Of a DNA stretch of 64,000 nucleotides, positions 34,655 through 43,099 are shown one piece after another. The notes beneath the pieces are model-generated. The model made no database searches, had not been told where the DNA came from, and worked only from the letters and a program-made list of their open reading frames with translations. Source of the DNA: Arthrobacter sp. TPD3018 (GTDB lineage: Bacteria > Pseudomonadota > Alphaproteobacteria > Sphingomonadales > Sphingomonadaceae). The stretch lies in assembly GCA_003075315.1 (NCBI GenBank), contig QDFQ01000001.1, positions 1-64,000 of the forward strand, written 5' to 3'. Within the stretch, counting starts at the first letter, position 1, and every line of letters starts with the position of its first letter. The position numbers were made by a program, and so were the translations under genes.

Positions 34655-35797
34655 ATGGCCGCGACCCACATCCTCACCTACGCGCAGGACCTGGCCGGTG
34701 GCGGCGTCGAGCGTGCGCAATTGCGCCTTGCGCGCGGCTGGCTGGCCGCCGGACGTCGCGTCACGCTGGCGATCGGCGATGCCAGCGGACCCTTGGCGTC
34801 CGAAATTCCGCCGGGGCTGGAGATCGTGCCGCTCGGCAATCGCGGCTATCTGACGCAGGCGCGAATCGCCGATTGGGTCCGGCAGAATGACCCCGATGTC
34901 ATCTTCTGCGGTGGCAGCCATTATACGCTGGTCGCCGCCTGGCTGCGCTGGCGGCTGGGTGCGGACTGCCCGCCGATCATCGGCAAATTATCGAACGCCG
35001 TGACGCGCGGCGACCATGGCCGTGTCGCCGATGCCGCGCATCGGCTGTGGCTGGCGCAGCACGGCCGGTTCCTCGACCATCTCGTTGCGATGACGCCCGC
35101 CACCGCGGCGCAGGCGGCGCGCCTCACCGGCATGCAGCGGCGCACCAGCGTGATCCCCAACCCGCCCGCACCGCGGATCGTCGATCCGACCGCGCCGGCG
35201 ACTCTGCTGCCGCCGGGCCGCGTCGTGCTGGGCGTCGGTCGGCTGGTGCCGCAAAAGCGCTGGGACCGGCTGATCGCCGCGCTGCCGCTGATGCCCGAGG
35301 ACGTGCGGGTCGTGATCCTGGGCGAAGGCGAATTGCGCGGGGCGTTGGAGCGGCAGGCGCGCGAGGCGGGGCTGGCGAGCCGCGTCCACCTGCCCGGGCA
35401 TGTCGCGGACCCGATTGCGGCGATGGCGGCGGCACGCGTGCTGGCGCTGCCCTCCGATTACGAAGGCGTGCCGGGTGTCTTGCGCGAATCGCTGTCGGTG
35501 GGAACGCCGGTCGTGTCGACCGCGTGCAGCCCCTCGGTGCGCGAGATCGTATCCTCGCCCGCATTCGGCACGGTGGTTTCGGCGAGCGACCCTGCCGTCT
35601 TCGCCGCCGCGCTGACCCGCTGGCTCGACGCGCCGCGCCCCGATCCGGTCGCGCAACCGGGCAGCGATTCGGCCGACCGCTATCTTATGCTGTTCGACCG
35701 GCTGGCAGGCGAGGTTCGCGCCAGCCTGAAGGCGCGGCGCGGGGCCTATACCGTCGCCGGCGCCTTACCCGTGCCGGCGACCCAACCGCTGTCCTGA
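34655..35797 (+). CDS. Glycosyltransferase (GT4-like)
   Basis: A 380-residue GT-B fold enzyme. It has the opening YAQDLAGGGVERAQLRLARG, the donor-domain GVGRLVPQKRWDRLI, and DYEGVPGVLRESLSVGTPVV in the place of the EX7E motif. It would act in cell-surface glycan or glycolipid assembly. It diverges from the membrane protein/DUF2141/GT4 unit with a 113-base gap, so the two groups may share regulation. It converges with the AI-2E transporter gene. Confidence 0.88.
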   Translation: MAATHILTYAQDLAGGGVERAQLRLARGWLAAGRRVTLAIGDASGPLASEIPPGLEIVPLGNRGYLTQARIADWVRQNDPDVIFCGGSHYTLVAAWLRWRLGADCPPIIGKLSNAVTRGDHGRVADAAHRLWLAQHGRFLDHLVAMTPATAAQAARLTGMQRRTSVIPNPPAPRIVDPTAPATLLPPGRVVLGVGRLVPQKRWDRLIAALPLMPEDVRVVILGEGELRGALERQAREAGLASRVHLPGHVADPIAAMAAARVLALPSDYEGVPGVLRESLSVGTPVVSTACSPSVREIVSSPAFGTVVSASDPAVFAAALTRWLDAPRPDPVAQPGSDSADRYLMLFDRLAGEVRASLKARRGAYTVAGALPVPATQPLS

Positions 35798-35803
35798 TCG
35801 GCG

Positions 35804-36868
35804 TCACGCCTCGGCGGCGTCGTCCCGCTCCGATTCGCGTTCCGCACTCCGCTCCAGCGCGGTCTTGACCATCGCGGTCATCGGATCGGCCAGCGCCAGC
35901 CCCAGAATACCGAACAGCGCGCTCGCCATGATCTGCGCGCCCAGCGTCAGCGCCGGCGGCAGATCGACGGTCTTCTTCGCGACGATCGGCAACAGCACAT
36001 AACCGTCGAAGCCCTGCACGATCACATAGGTACCGATCGCCCAGAAGCCGACATGCGTGCCGGCCGAAAAGCCCACCGCGATCATCAGCGCGCCGCTGAT
36101 GAAGGCCCCGATATTCGGGATGAAAGCGAGCAGACCGGTGAGGATGCCAAGGATCATCGCCATCGGCACGCCGCCGATCGCCAGCGCCGTGCCCGTCAGC
36201 ACGCCCTCCGCCACCATGCCCAGCAAGCGTCCCGCGAGCAGACGGCGCAGCGTCTTCCCCATGCGTTCCAGCACGGTCGCGAACTCCGCGCGATGGTCAC
36301 GCGGCACCATCCATTCCAGCCCGCGCTGATAGGTGCGCGGGTCCATCGCGACGAACAGGCCGATGACGATGATCATGAACATCGTCGTCAGCGCGCCAAA
36401 GGCGGTGCCGACCCACGAGGTGATCCGACCGACCGACGACAGCGCCTGTTTGGCGATGCCGCTGACGTCGGACGCGCCGGGCATCAGCCCCTGCGAACTC
36501 AGCCAGCCTGCCGCGCGATTTGCCTGCGTTTCCAGCGTCGAGCGCAGCTGCCCGAACTGGTCGGCGACCTGCACGCCGGTGAGGTAGAAGGTGCCGATCA
36601 GGAAGGCGATCGTCAGCAGCACGACGATCAGCAGCCGCCAGCCGCGCCCGATCGGCAGCACCTTGCCAAGCAGCCGCACGCCGCCATCGAGCAACGCCGC
36701 GAAGACGAGGCCGGCGAAGATGATCAGCAGCGGCTGGACCAGGATCACCGCCAGCGCGATCGCGCCGGCGAGGCCGAGCCAGACGGTCGCCCGCTTCAGC
36801 TCGCGCCGGACGAACGGATCGCGCAGCTCATTGGGGCTGGCCTCCCGCGTGAGCGGCGCGTCCGTCAT
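35804..36868 (-). CDS. AI-2E family transporter (PerM-like)
   Basis: A 354-residue membrane protein with about seven hydrophobic segments. The family order is seen: two N-terminal pairs, a long amphipathic middle part, then ILGILTGLLAFIPNIGAFI and the C-terminal GFDGYVLLPIVAKKTVDLPP. Members are linked to autoinducer-2 release, Na+/H+ exchange or peptide permeation; a precise role cannot be assigned. It follows lepB by 16 bases on the same strand. Confidence 0.88.
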   Translation of the reverse strand: MTDAPLTREASPNELRDPFVRRELKRATVWLGLAGAIALAVILVQPLLIIFAGLVFAALLDGGVRLLGKVLPIGRGWRLLIVVLLTIAFLIGTFYLTGVQVADQFGQLRSTLETQANRAAGWLSSQGLMPGASDVSGIAKQALSSVGRITSWVGTAFGALTTMFMIIVIGLFVAMDPRTYQRGLEWMVPRDHRAEFATVLERMGKTLRRLLAGRLLGMVAEGVLTGTALAIGGVPMAMILGILTGLLAFIPNIGAFISGALMIAVGFSAGTHVGFWAIGTYVIVQGFDGYVLLPIVAKKTVDLPPALTLGAQIMASALFGILGLALADPMTAMVKTALERSAERESERDDAAEA

Positions 36869-36884
36869 CGTGATGGTCCTTACG

Positions 36885-37838
36885 TCAGTGGGTCTGGGCG
36901 GGATGGAGCGACAGGCCGGCCCGGCCCGGCCGCAGCGATCCCCACCAGGTCAGCGGATTGAGCGTCGAATCGCCATCGAGGCTGAAGGTCAGAAATTCCG
37001 CGCGGCCGCCGAGATTCTCATACGGCACCGGTCCGCCCAGACCCAATTGGGTCAGCGGGAAACGGCTGTCCGCCGATCGATCGCGATTGTCACCCATCAG
37101 GAAGACATGATTGGCCGGGATGGTCACCGGGCCATAATTGTCGCCGGGGCTGTCGGGTTCCAGATCGACCGTGTCGTAATGGCGGCCGTTCGGCAGCGTC
37201 TCGGTGACGATCGGCAGGTGGCATACCTCGCCCTTGCCGCCCGGCGCAGGCCGCTTGGCGCCATAATAATCGGTTTCGCTGCACGGGCTGTTGGTGTCGA
37301 CCGGAATGTCGACATAATGGAGCGGCCCGCGCTGGATCGGCTTGCCGTTCAGGATCACTGTACCGCCCCGCACCGCCAGCGTATCGCCGGGCAGGCCGAT
37401 GACGCGCTTGATGTAATCGTTCTGCGTGCCCGGCGGGGTGACGATAACGACATCGCCGCGCGTCGGCAGGCTGCCAAACAGGCGGCCGTGGATGAACGGC
37501 AAGCCGACGCTCCAGCTTTCCTCAGGCCGGCGCAGCACCAGCCCCTTGAAGATCGCGACCGGGTTGGGGATCGTCGGCGACACGAACGACCAGCCATAGG
37601 CGAATTTCGACACCACCAGCCGATCGCCGACGCGCAAGCCGGGCAGCATCGATTCGCTCGGGATATAGAAAGGCTTGGCGACGAAGCTGTGGAAGCCGAG
37701 CACGATCAGGATGAGCCAGAAGATACCCTTCACCTCGCCCCACCAATCGGTCGTCTTCTTGGGCGACGCCTCGGCAGGCGGCGGCGCTACCGTCCCGTTC
37801 TGAGCGGACTCGTTACCGTCCAACACCGCTTCCTTCAT
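36885..37838 (-). CDS. lepB: Signal peptidase I
   Basis: A 317-residue inner-membrane serine protease that removes signal peptides. One transmembrane segment lies at about 37-55. The catalytic Ser is S63 in [10 protein letters not shown] and the general-base Lys is K144 in [12 protein letters not shown]. The later box [16 protein letters not shown] is complete. The loop between residues 185 and 235 carries two cysteines. It overlaps acpS by four bases. The rnc and era genes that often follow lepB in related bacteria are absent here. Confidence 0.96.
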   Translation of the reverse strand: MKEAVLDGNESAQNGTVAPPPAEASPKKTTDWWGEVKGIFWLILIVLGFHSFVAKPFYIPSESMLPGLRVGDRLVVSKFAYGWSFVSPTIPNPVAIFKGLVLRRPEESWSVGLPFIHGRLFGSLPTRGDVVIVTPPGTQNDYIKRVIGLPGDTLAVRGGTVILNGKPIQRGPLHYVDIPVDTNSPCSETDYYGAKRPAPGGKGEVCHLPIVTETLPNGRHYDTVDLEPDSPGDNYGPVTIPANHVFLMGDNRDRSADSRFPLTQLGLGGPVPYENLGGRAEFLTFSLDGDSTLNPLTWWGSLRPGRAGLSLHPAQTH

Positions 37839-38245
37839 GCTCTGGGGTCCGGGATCGCCTCGATGATCACAAAGGCCTGCGCCCAGGGATGATCGTCGGT
37901 CAGGGTCAGATGTACCTTGGCGAGGTGGCCCTCGGGGATCATGGCGTCAAGCCTGTCCTTCGCACCGCCGGTCAGTGCAAGTGTCGGCGCCCCGGACGGC
38001 GCATTGACGACGCCGATGTCCTTCATGAACACGCCCGCCTTGAAGCCCGTGCCGACCGCCTTCGAAAACGCCTCCTTGGCAGCGAAGCGCTTGGCGAGCG
38101 TCCCGGCCTTGGTAAACGGCCGCTTTGCGGCCCGCGCTCGCTCGGCATCGGTGAAGACGCGGGTTTCGAAGCGATCCCCGAACCGGTCGAGCGACTGCTG
38201 GATCCGCTCGATATTGCACAGGTCGGAGCCCAGGCCGACGATCAC
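37835..38245 (-). CDS. acpS: Holo-[acyl-carrier-protein] synthase
   Basis: A 136-residue enzyme that attaches 4'-phosphopantetheine from CoA to acyl carrier protein. The first Mg-binding box [14 protein letters not shown] (3-16) and the second [15 protein letters not shown] (53-67) are both present. The start is a GTG at 38245; the GAGGA that would bind the ribosome is part of the hairpin at 38248-38286. Its stop overlaps the lepB start (ATGA). It belongs to the pyrE-pdxJ-acpS-lepB unit. Confidence 0.95.
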   Translation of the reverse strand: MIVGLGSDLCNIERIQQSLDRFGDRFETRVFTDAERARAAKRPFTKAGTLAKRFAAKEAFSKAVGTGFKAGVFMKDIGVVNAPSGAPTLALTGGAKDRLDAMIPEGHLAKVHLTLTDDHPWAQAFVIIEAIPDPRA

Positions 38246-38247
38246 GA

Positions 38248-38286
38248 CCCCATTCCTCCCTGCGCGCAGCGCGGGGAGGAATGGGG
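38248..38286. repeat. Perfect 13-bp hairpin between pdxJ and acpS
   Basis: The arms ccccattcctccc (38248-38260) and gggaggaatgggg (38274-38286) are perfectly complementary. On the minus-strand mRNA the 3' arm is GGGAGGAAUGGGG and carries the only Shine-Dalgarno for the acpS GTG two bases further on. The hairpin could therefore tune acpS translation. Confidence 0.75.
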
Positions 38287-38292
38287 TGCATC

Positions 38293-39024
38293 TCACCCAC
38301 GCGCCGCATCCATCTCGTCGCGCATCCGCCGCACGGCACCGTCGAGGCCGACGAACAGCGCCTCGCCGATCAGGAAATGACCGATGTTGAGCTCGCGCAC
38401 CTGCGGGATCGCCGCAATGGGTCCGACATTGTCGAAGGTCAGGCCATGGCCCGCATGCACTTCGATCCCGTTCTTCGCCGCCAGCGCCGCGGCGTCGGAC
38501 AGGCGGCGCAGCTCCGCGGTGCGCGCTTCGCCGTCCAGTTCGGCGTAGCGGCCGGTGTGCAGCTCGACGACCGGCGCGCCGAGGCGGATCGCAGCATCGA
38601 TCTGCGCTGCATCGGGCTCGATGAACAGCGAGACGCGCACCCCCGCCTCGCGCAATTGGGTGACGATCGGGCTGAGCCGGTCGAACTGCCCTGCGGCATC
38701 GATCCCGCCCTCGGTCGTACGCTCCTCGCGCTTCTCGGGCACGATGCACGCGGCGTGCGGACGGTGCTTCAGCGCGATCGCCAGCATCTCGTCGGTCGCC
38801 GCCATCTCCAGGTTGAGCGGCACGGTCAGGCCGGTCGCGAGCCGCGCGATATCGTCGTCGGTGATATGCCGGCGATCCTCGCGCAGATGCGCGGTAATGC
38901 CGTCCGCCCCCGCCTCGACCGCCAGCATCGCCGCCCGCACCGGATCGGGATAGCCGGACCCGCGTGCGTTGCGCACCGTGGCGACGTGATCGATGTTGAC
39001 GCCCAGCCGCAGGTCGCGGGTCAT
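38293..39024 (-). CDS. pdxJ: Pyridoxine 5'-phosphate synthase
   Basis: A 243-residue TIM-barrel enzyme that condenses aminoacetone phosphate and deoxyxylulose phosphate into pyridoxine phosphate. The N-terminal [16 protein letters not shown] (7-22) and the catalytic [26 protein letters not shown] and [13 protein letters not shown] segments are complete. It overlaps pyrE by four bases (ATGA) and is followed by acpS. Confidence 0.97.
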   Translation of the reverse strand: MTRDLRLGVNIDHVATVRNARGSGYPDPVRAAMLAVEAGADGITAHLREDRRHITDDDIARLATGLTVPLNLEMAATDEMLAIALKHRPHAACIVPEKREERTTEGGIDAAGQFDRLSPIVTQLREAGVRVSLFIEPDAAQIDAAIRLGAPVVELHTGRYAELDGEARTAELRRLSDAAALAAKNGIEVHAGHGLTFDNVGPIAAIPQVRELNIGHFLIGEALFVGLDGAVRRMRDEMDAARG

Positions 39025-39608
39025 GCCGCACGGCTCCCCGGCTTGATCGCCGGGATCGCCGCCAGTTCGGGCGGCAGCGCGTCGGGCTGGTAGGTCGGCA
39101 CGTCGAGCCGGATCAGCGGGAAGAAGGGGACATCGAACGCCGCCTTGCCACCCGAACGGTCGATCAGCGAGGCCATGGCGATCACCCGGCCACCCGCCGC
39201 CTCGATCGCGGCGATCGCCTCGCGGCTCGACAGGCCCGTGGTGACAACGTCTTCCATCATCAACACCTCCTGGCCGGGCTCCAGGCGGAAGCCGCGGCGC
39301 AGTTCGAACGTGCCGGTCGGGCGTTCGACGAACATCGCCTCGACGCCCAGCGCGCGGGCCATCTCGTGACCCGCGATCACGCCGCCCATCGCGGGGCTGA
39401 CGACCGCGCTGATCCGCGCCTTCAGCTCGGCGGGAATGCGCTGCACCAGCGCGTCGGACAGGCGGGCGCCGCGACGCGGGTCCATCAGCACGCGGGCGCA
39501 TTGCAGATAGCGCGAGCTGCGCAGGCCCGACGACAGGATGAAATGCCCTTCGAGCAGCGCGTCCGCGGCGCGGAATTCGGCCAGCACGTCGTCGTCGGTC
39601 ATCGTCAT
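39021..39608 (-). CDS. pyrE: Orotate phosphoribosyltransferase
   Basis: A 195-residue enzyme of pyrimidine synthesis that joins orotate and PRPP to form OMP. The PRPP-binding loop is [18 protein letters not shown] (about 113-130). [18 protein letters not shown] carries the flexible-loop neighbourhood. An alternative ATG at 39602 differs by two residues. It is the first gene of the pyrE-pdxJ-acpS-lepB chain. Confidence 0.95.
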   Translation of the reverse strand: MTMTDDDVLAEFRAADALLEGHFILSSGLRSSRYLQCARVLMDPRRGARLSDALVQRIPAELKARISAVVSPAMGGVIAGHEMARALGVEAMFVERPTGTFELRRGFRLEPGQEVLMMEDVVTTGLSSREAIAAIEAAGGRVIAMASLIDRSGGKAAFDVPFFPLIRLDVPTYQPDALPPELAAIPAIKPGSRAA

Positions 39609-39661
39609 TCGTCCCGAACAGGAAACCCTTGCGCGGCGCTCATAGGAACTCCGCCCCGCCC

Positions 39662-39705
39662 CCTCAAGCGCCCGGCCACCATAAACATGGGGGTAACGCT
39701 TGAGG
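39662..39705. promoter_or_regulatory. Inverted repeat overlapping the coxB -35
   Basis: The arms cctcaagcg (39662-39670) and cgcttgagg (39697-39705) are perfectly complementary over nine bases across a 26-base centre. The right arm contains the proposed -35 of the cox promoter, so a dimeric regulator bound here could control it. The arrangement may also be chance. Confidence 0.4.
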
Positions 39706-39728
39706 CGGGGCGCCCTGCCGCGTATAGC
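39700..39728 (+). promoter_or_regulatory. Candidate promoter of the cox operon
   Basis: TTGAGG (39700-39705) and TATAGC (39723-39728) are spaced by 17 bases, a good sigma-70-type match. It lies about 80 bases upstream of coxB, in a 201-base gap between the divergent pyrE and coxB genes. Confidence 0.5.
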
Positions 39729-39809
39729 CGTGGCAAAAGGGGTGCATTCGTGTGCCCATAACGGCCCGTTGCCGGGCGGGCGAGGGAACTGAACGGGGTG
39801 ACGACACGC

Positions 39810-40967
39810 ATGCGCATGAGGTTCAAGGGGATCGTGCTGGCCGCGGGGCTGGCGCTGACCGGCCTGGGGGCGAGCGCCGTGGCGCAAGCCCCCGCGTCGC
39901 CTGCTCCGCAAGGGGCCGCTGCCCCGGCGGGCGTGTCCAATATCGCCCCCACCACCGCCAACGCGACCGCTCCGGCGGCGCCGGAATCGCCCGCGCTCGC
40001 GATGGACGGTGCACCGGCGATGACCGCCAAGCCCGGCGTCGGCCACCCGGTCGCCGGCCGCATCGGCTTGCAGCCGCAGGTGACGACCAATGGGCAGTTC
40101 GCCCACTGGTTCCACGATTCGATCCTGCTGCCGCTGATCATCTTGATCAGCCTGCTGGTGCTGGTGCTGCTGATCTGGGTCGTGATCCGCTATCGCCGCG
40201 CCGCCAACCCGATCCCGTCGAAGACCAGCCACAACACCGCGATCGAGGTGATCTGGACGCTGGCGCCGGTTATCATCCTGGTGCTGATCGCCGTGCCGTC
40301 GATCGGTCTGCTCCAGGCGCAGTTCAAGCCGGCTCCGGCGGGCGCGGTGACGCTGAAGGCGATCGGCAACCAATGGTATTGGTCGTATCAGTACCCGGAT
40401 AACGGCGGGTTAGAAGTCACCGCCAACATGCTCAAGGAAAAGGACCAGGTCGCCAAGGGCGAGCGGTTCCGCACCGATGCCGACGGTCCCCGCCTGCTCG
40501 CAGTCGACAATCGCATCGTGCTCCCGGTCGGCGTGCCGATCCGCCTGATCACCACCTCGCAGGACGTGATCCACAGTTGGGCGGTCCCCGCCTTCTGGAT
40601 CAAGCTCGACGCGGTGCCCGGTCGCCTCAACGAGACGAGCTTCACGATCAAGGAACCCGGACTGTACTTCGGCCAGTGCTCCGAATTGTGCGGCGCGCGC
40701 CACGCCTTCATGCCGATCGCCGTGGAGGCGGTGTCGCCCGCGCAGTTCGCCGCCTGGGTGAAGGCCAAGGGCGGCACGATGCCCGGCACCAAGGCGCCAT
40801 CCGACAAGGTGATCCCGCAGCCGGGCGCCGAAGGATCGGCGACCAAGCAGGCGGAAGCCAAGGATACCGACGCCGCCACCGGCCCGGTCACTAACGCGAC
40901 GACCGCCGCCCCCACCACCTCGCAGGGTGCGACCGGCAACCCGGCCACCGGCAACGCGGGACAGTAA
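39810..40967 (+). CDS. coxB: Cytochrome c oxidase subunit II (aa3 type)
   Basis: A 385-residue subunit with a signal peptide (about 1-25), an Ala/Pro-rich stretch, two transmembrane helices (about 100-125 and 145-170) and a periplasmic cupredoxin domain carrying CuA. The binding motif is [14 protein letters not shown], and the upstream ligand His is in [16 protein letters not shown] is the conserved aromatic patch taking electrons from cytochrome c. The last 60 residues are a low-complexity Ala/Thr tail. Start options are GTG 39798, ATG 39810 and ATG 39816. ctaD follows after one base. Confidence 0.96.
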   Translation: MRMRFKGIVLAAGLALTGLGASAVAQAPASPAPQGAAAPAGVSNIAPTTANATAPAAPESPALAMDGAPAMTAKPGVGHPVAGRIGLQPQVTTNGQFAHWFHDSILLPLIILISLLVLVLLIWVVIRYRRAANPIPSKTSHNTAIEVIWTLAPVIILVLIAVPSIGLLQAQFKPAPAGAVTLKAIGNQWYWSYQYPDNGGLEVTANMLKEKDQVAKGERFRTDADGPRLLAVDNRIVLPVGVPIRLITTSQDVIHSWAVPAFWIKLDAVPGRLNETSFTIKEPGLYFGQCSELCGARHAFMPIAVEAVSPAQFAAWVKAKGGTMPGTKAPSDKVIPQPGAEGSATKQAEAKDTDAATGPVTNATTAAPTTSQGATGNPATGNAGQ

Positions 40968-40968
40968 G

Positions 40969-42630
40969 ATGACCGATACCGCCCTTCACCCCAACGCCTT
41001 CGTCGCGCACGACGATCACGCGCACCATGATGCGGACCACAAGCCGGGCTTCTTCGCCCGCTGGTTCATGTCGACCAACCACAAGGACATCGGCACCTTG
41101 TACCTGATCTTCGCGATCGTCGCGGGGATCATCGGTGGCGCGATTTCCGGCCTGATGCGCGCCGAGCTCGCACAGCCGGGCATCCAATATCTGGTCGGCT
41201 GGGCGAACTTCCTGCCCGGCGGCGACGGCGGCCTCGATCACGCGCTCCATCTGTGGAACGTGCTGATCACCGCGCACGGTCTGATCATGGTGTTCTTCAT
41301 GGTCATGCCGGCGATGATCGGCGGCTTCGGCAACTGGTTCGTGCCGATCATGATCGGCGCGCCCGACATGGCCTTCCCGCGGATGAACAACGTCAGCTTC
41401 TGGCTGCTCATCCCGGCGTTCACCCTGCTGCTCGCCTCGCCCTTCTTCGGCGGCGCCGGCACCGGCTGGACGGTCTATGCTCCGCTGTCGACCTATGGCG
41501 AACCCGGACCGTCGGTGGACATGGCGATCCTGTCGCTCCACCTCGCCGGCGCCAGCTCGATTTTGGGCGCAATCAACTTCATCACCACCATCTTCAACAT
41601 GCGCGCACCGGGCATGACGCTGCACAAGATGCCGCTGTTCGTGTGGTCGGTGCTCGTCACCGCCTTCCTGCTGCTGCTTTCGCTTCCCGTGCTCGCCGCA
41701 GCGATCACCATGCTGCTGACCGATCGCAACTTCGGCACGACCTTCTTCGATCCGGCCGGCGGTGGCGACCCGATCCTGTACCAGCATCTGTTCTGGTTCT
41801 TCGGACACCCCGAAGTGTACATCATGATCCTGCCGGGCTTCGGCATCGTTAGCCAGATCATTGCGACGTTCAGCCGCAAGCCCGTCTTCGGTTATCTCGG
41901 CATGGCGTACGCCATGGTCGCGATCGGCGTCGTCGGCTTCGTCGTGTGGGCGCACCACATGTTCGTCACCGGCCTCAGCGTGAACGTGAAGATGTACTTC
42001 ACCGCCGCAACGATGGTGATCGCGGTGCCGACCGGCATCAAGATCTTCAGCTGGATCGCGACGATGTGGGGCGGTTCGCTGACCTTCAAGACGCCGATGG
42101 TCTGGGCGATCGGCTTCATCTTCATGTTCACCGTGGGCGGCGTCACCGGCGTGGTGCTCGCCAACGGCGGTATCGACGATTACATGCAGGACACCTATTA
42201 CGTGGTGGCGCACTTCCACTACGTGCTGAGCCTCGGTGCGGTGTTCGGCCTGTTCGCCGGCTTCTATTACTGGTTCCCGAAGATGTTCGGGAAGATGTAC
42301 AACGAGTTCCTCGGCCAGGCGCACTTCTGGGTGTTCTTCGTCGGCGTGAACGTGCTGTTCTTCCCGATGCACTTCCTGGGCCTGCAGGGCATGCCGCGTC
42401 GCTATCCGGACTATCCGGATGCCTATGCGACCTACAATGCGCTGGCGACGCACGGCTATGAGATCATGGCCGCGGGCATGGCGATCTTCTTCGTCAATGT
42501 GATCTATTCGCTGATCGCGGGCCCGAAGGCGCCGGACAATCCCTGGGGCGAAGGTGCGACGACGCTGGAATGGACCCTGTCCTCGCCGCCGCCGTACCAC
42601 CAGTTCGAGACGCTGCCGAAGATCGACTGA
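40969..42630 (+). CDS. ctaD: Cytochrome c oxidase subunit I (aa3 type)
   Basis: A 553-residue haem-copper oxidase subunit with twelve expected transmembrane helices. Haem a and a3/CuB ligands are seen: the low-spin His in [11 protein letters not shown], the CuB His linked to Tyr in [17 protein letters not shown] (about 277-290), the HH pair in WAHHMFVTG, and the two His in [24 protein letters not shown] follows near the end. It makes the terminal, proton-pumping reduction of O2. The genes usually next in sphingomonads (ctaB, ctaG, coxC) are absent here, and a terminator follows instead. Confidence 0.98.
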   Translation: MTDTALHPNAFVAHDDHAHHDADHKPGFFARWFMSTNHKDIGTLYLIFAIVAGIIGGAISGLMRAELAQPGIQYLVGWANFLPGGDGGLDHALHLWNVLITAHGLIMVFFMVMPAMIGGFGNWFVPIMIGAPDMAFPRMNNVSFWLLIPAFTLLLASPFFGGAGTGWTVYAPLSTYGEPGPSVDMAILSLHLAGASSILGAINFITTIFNMRAPGMTLHKMPLFVWSVLVTAFLLLLSLPVLAAAITMLLTDRNFGTTFFDPAGGGDPILYQHLFWFFGHPEVYIMILPGFGIVSQIIATFSRKPVFGYLGMAYAMVAIGVVGFVVWAHHMFVTGLSVNVKMYFTAATMVIAVPTGIKIFSWIATMWGGSLTFKTPMVWAIGFIFMFTVGGVTGVVLANGGIDDYMQDTYYVVAHFHYVLSLGAVFGLFAGFYYWFPKMFGKMYNEFLGQAHFWVFFVGVNVLFFPMHFLGLQGMPRRYPDYPDAYATYNALATHGYEIMAAGMAIFFVNVIYSLIAGPKAPDNPWGEGATTLEWTLSSPPPYHQFETLPKID

Positions 42631-42780
42631 CGGTAGGAGGTGGGTAGTTGCGGCTACCCACCGATACGGCGAACGCCGCACACACCGGACTCGGCCGACG
42701 CGGCATCGCCGCGATCGATCTCGGCCACCGCGGGGACAGGCTTACGGGCTGCCCCTTGTGACCGGCCAGCGATGACACAC

Positions 42781-42814
42781 AAAGCCCCGGAGCGCCCCTC
42801 CGGGGTTTTCTTTT
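42781..42814 (+). terminator. Rho-independent terminator of the cox operon
   Basis: A stem CCCCGGAG/CTCCGGGG-type (42785-42792 with 42798-42805) with a five-base loop is followed by TTTTCTTTT (42806-42814). It ends the coxB-ctaD transcript 155 bases after the ctaD stop. Confidence 0.85.
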
Positions 42815-42821
42815 GCGATCG

Positions 42822-42905
42822 CCGTCACCGGGTCTGGCGGCCCCGGGGTAGCATGTGGCGGGCGCCCATCGGCACAACGGCCTCCAGGACGAGTCCGGGG
42901 TGACG
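42822..42905. repeat. Degenerate paired palindrome (gtcacCCGG family)
   Basis: The right arm gacgagtccggggtgacga is intact. The left arm cgtcaccgggtctggcggcc matches it only in part. It is probably a decayed copy of the common paired palindrome. Confidence 0.55.
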
Positions 42906-43099
42906 AGCAAGTTCGGCAGCGTGAGAGAGCCCCCAATCAGCCGGCCAATTCGTTACGGTTACGACCAATCCGGCCCTGTATGCGGCGACCCGAGGCTGCG
43001 CCCTGCTTATCTGTTAACACTTTGACACGTATGATGCCGGTGTCTTCGATACGTCGGCAGGTGGGTGCCGCCGTCGCGGGGGTGGGGACCGAAGATCAT

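Larger units (their letters stand above)
42631..43099. other. Gene-free stretch between ctaD and the DUF1800 gene
   Basis: These 469 bases contain a nine-base-pair hairpin without U-run (42639-42662), a clear rho-independent terminator (42781-42814), a degenerate palindromic repeat (42822-42905) and a possible promoter for the DUF1800 gene (TTGACA at 43022-43027). Between 42663 and 42780 I see no recognisable gene or remnant. Confidence 0.6.

Noticed and set aside
42639..42662. Hairpin just after ctaD as transcription terminator
   Set aside because: A nine-pair stem without a U-run; a far better terminator lies at 42781-42814.
40891..42681. 596-codon open frame antisense to ctaD
   Set aside because: It is His/Arg/Asp-rich, shows no family features and mirrors the GC-rich third positions of the real oxidase gene.
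42772..42903. Short frame beginning MTHKAPERPSG after ctaD
   Set aside because: It consists mainly of terminator and repeat sequence.
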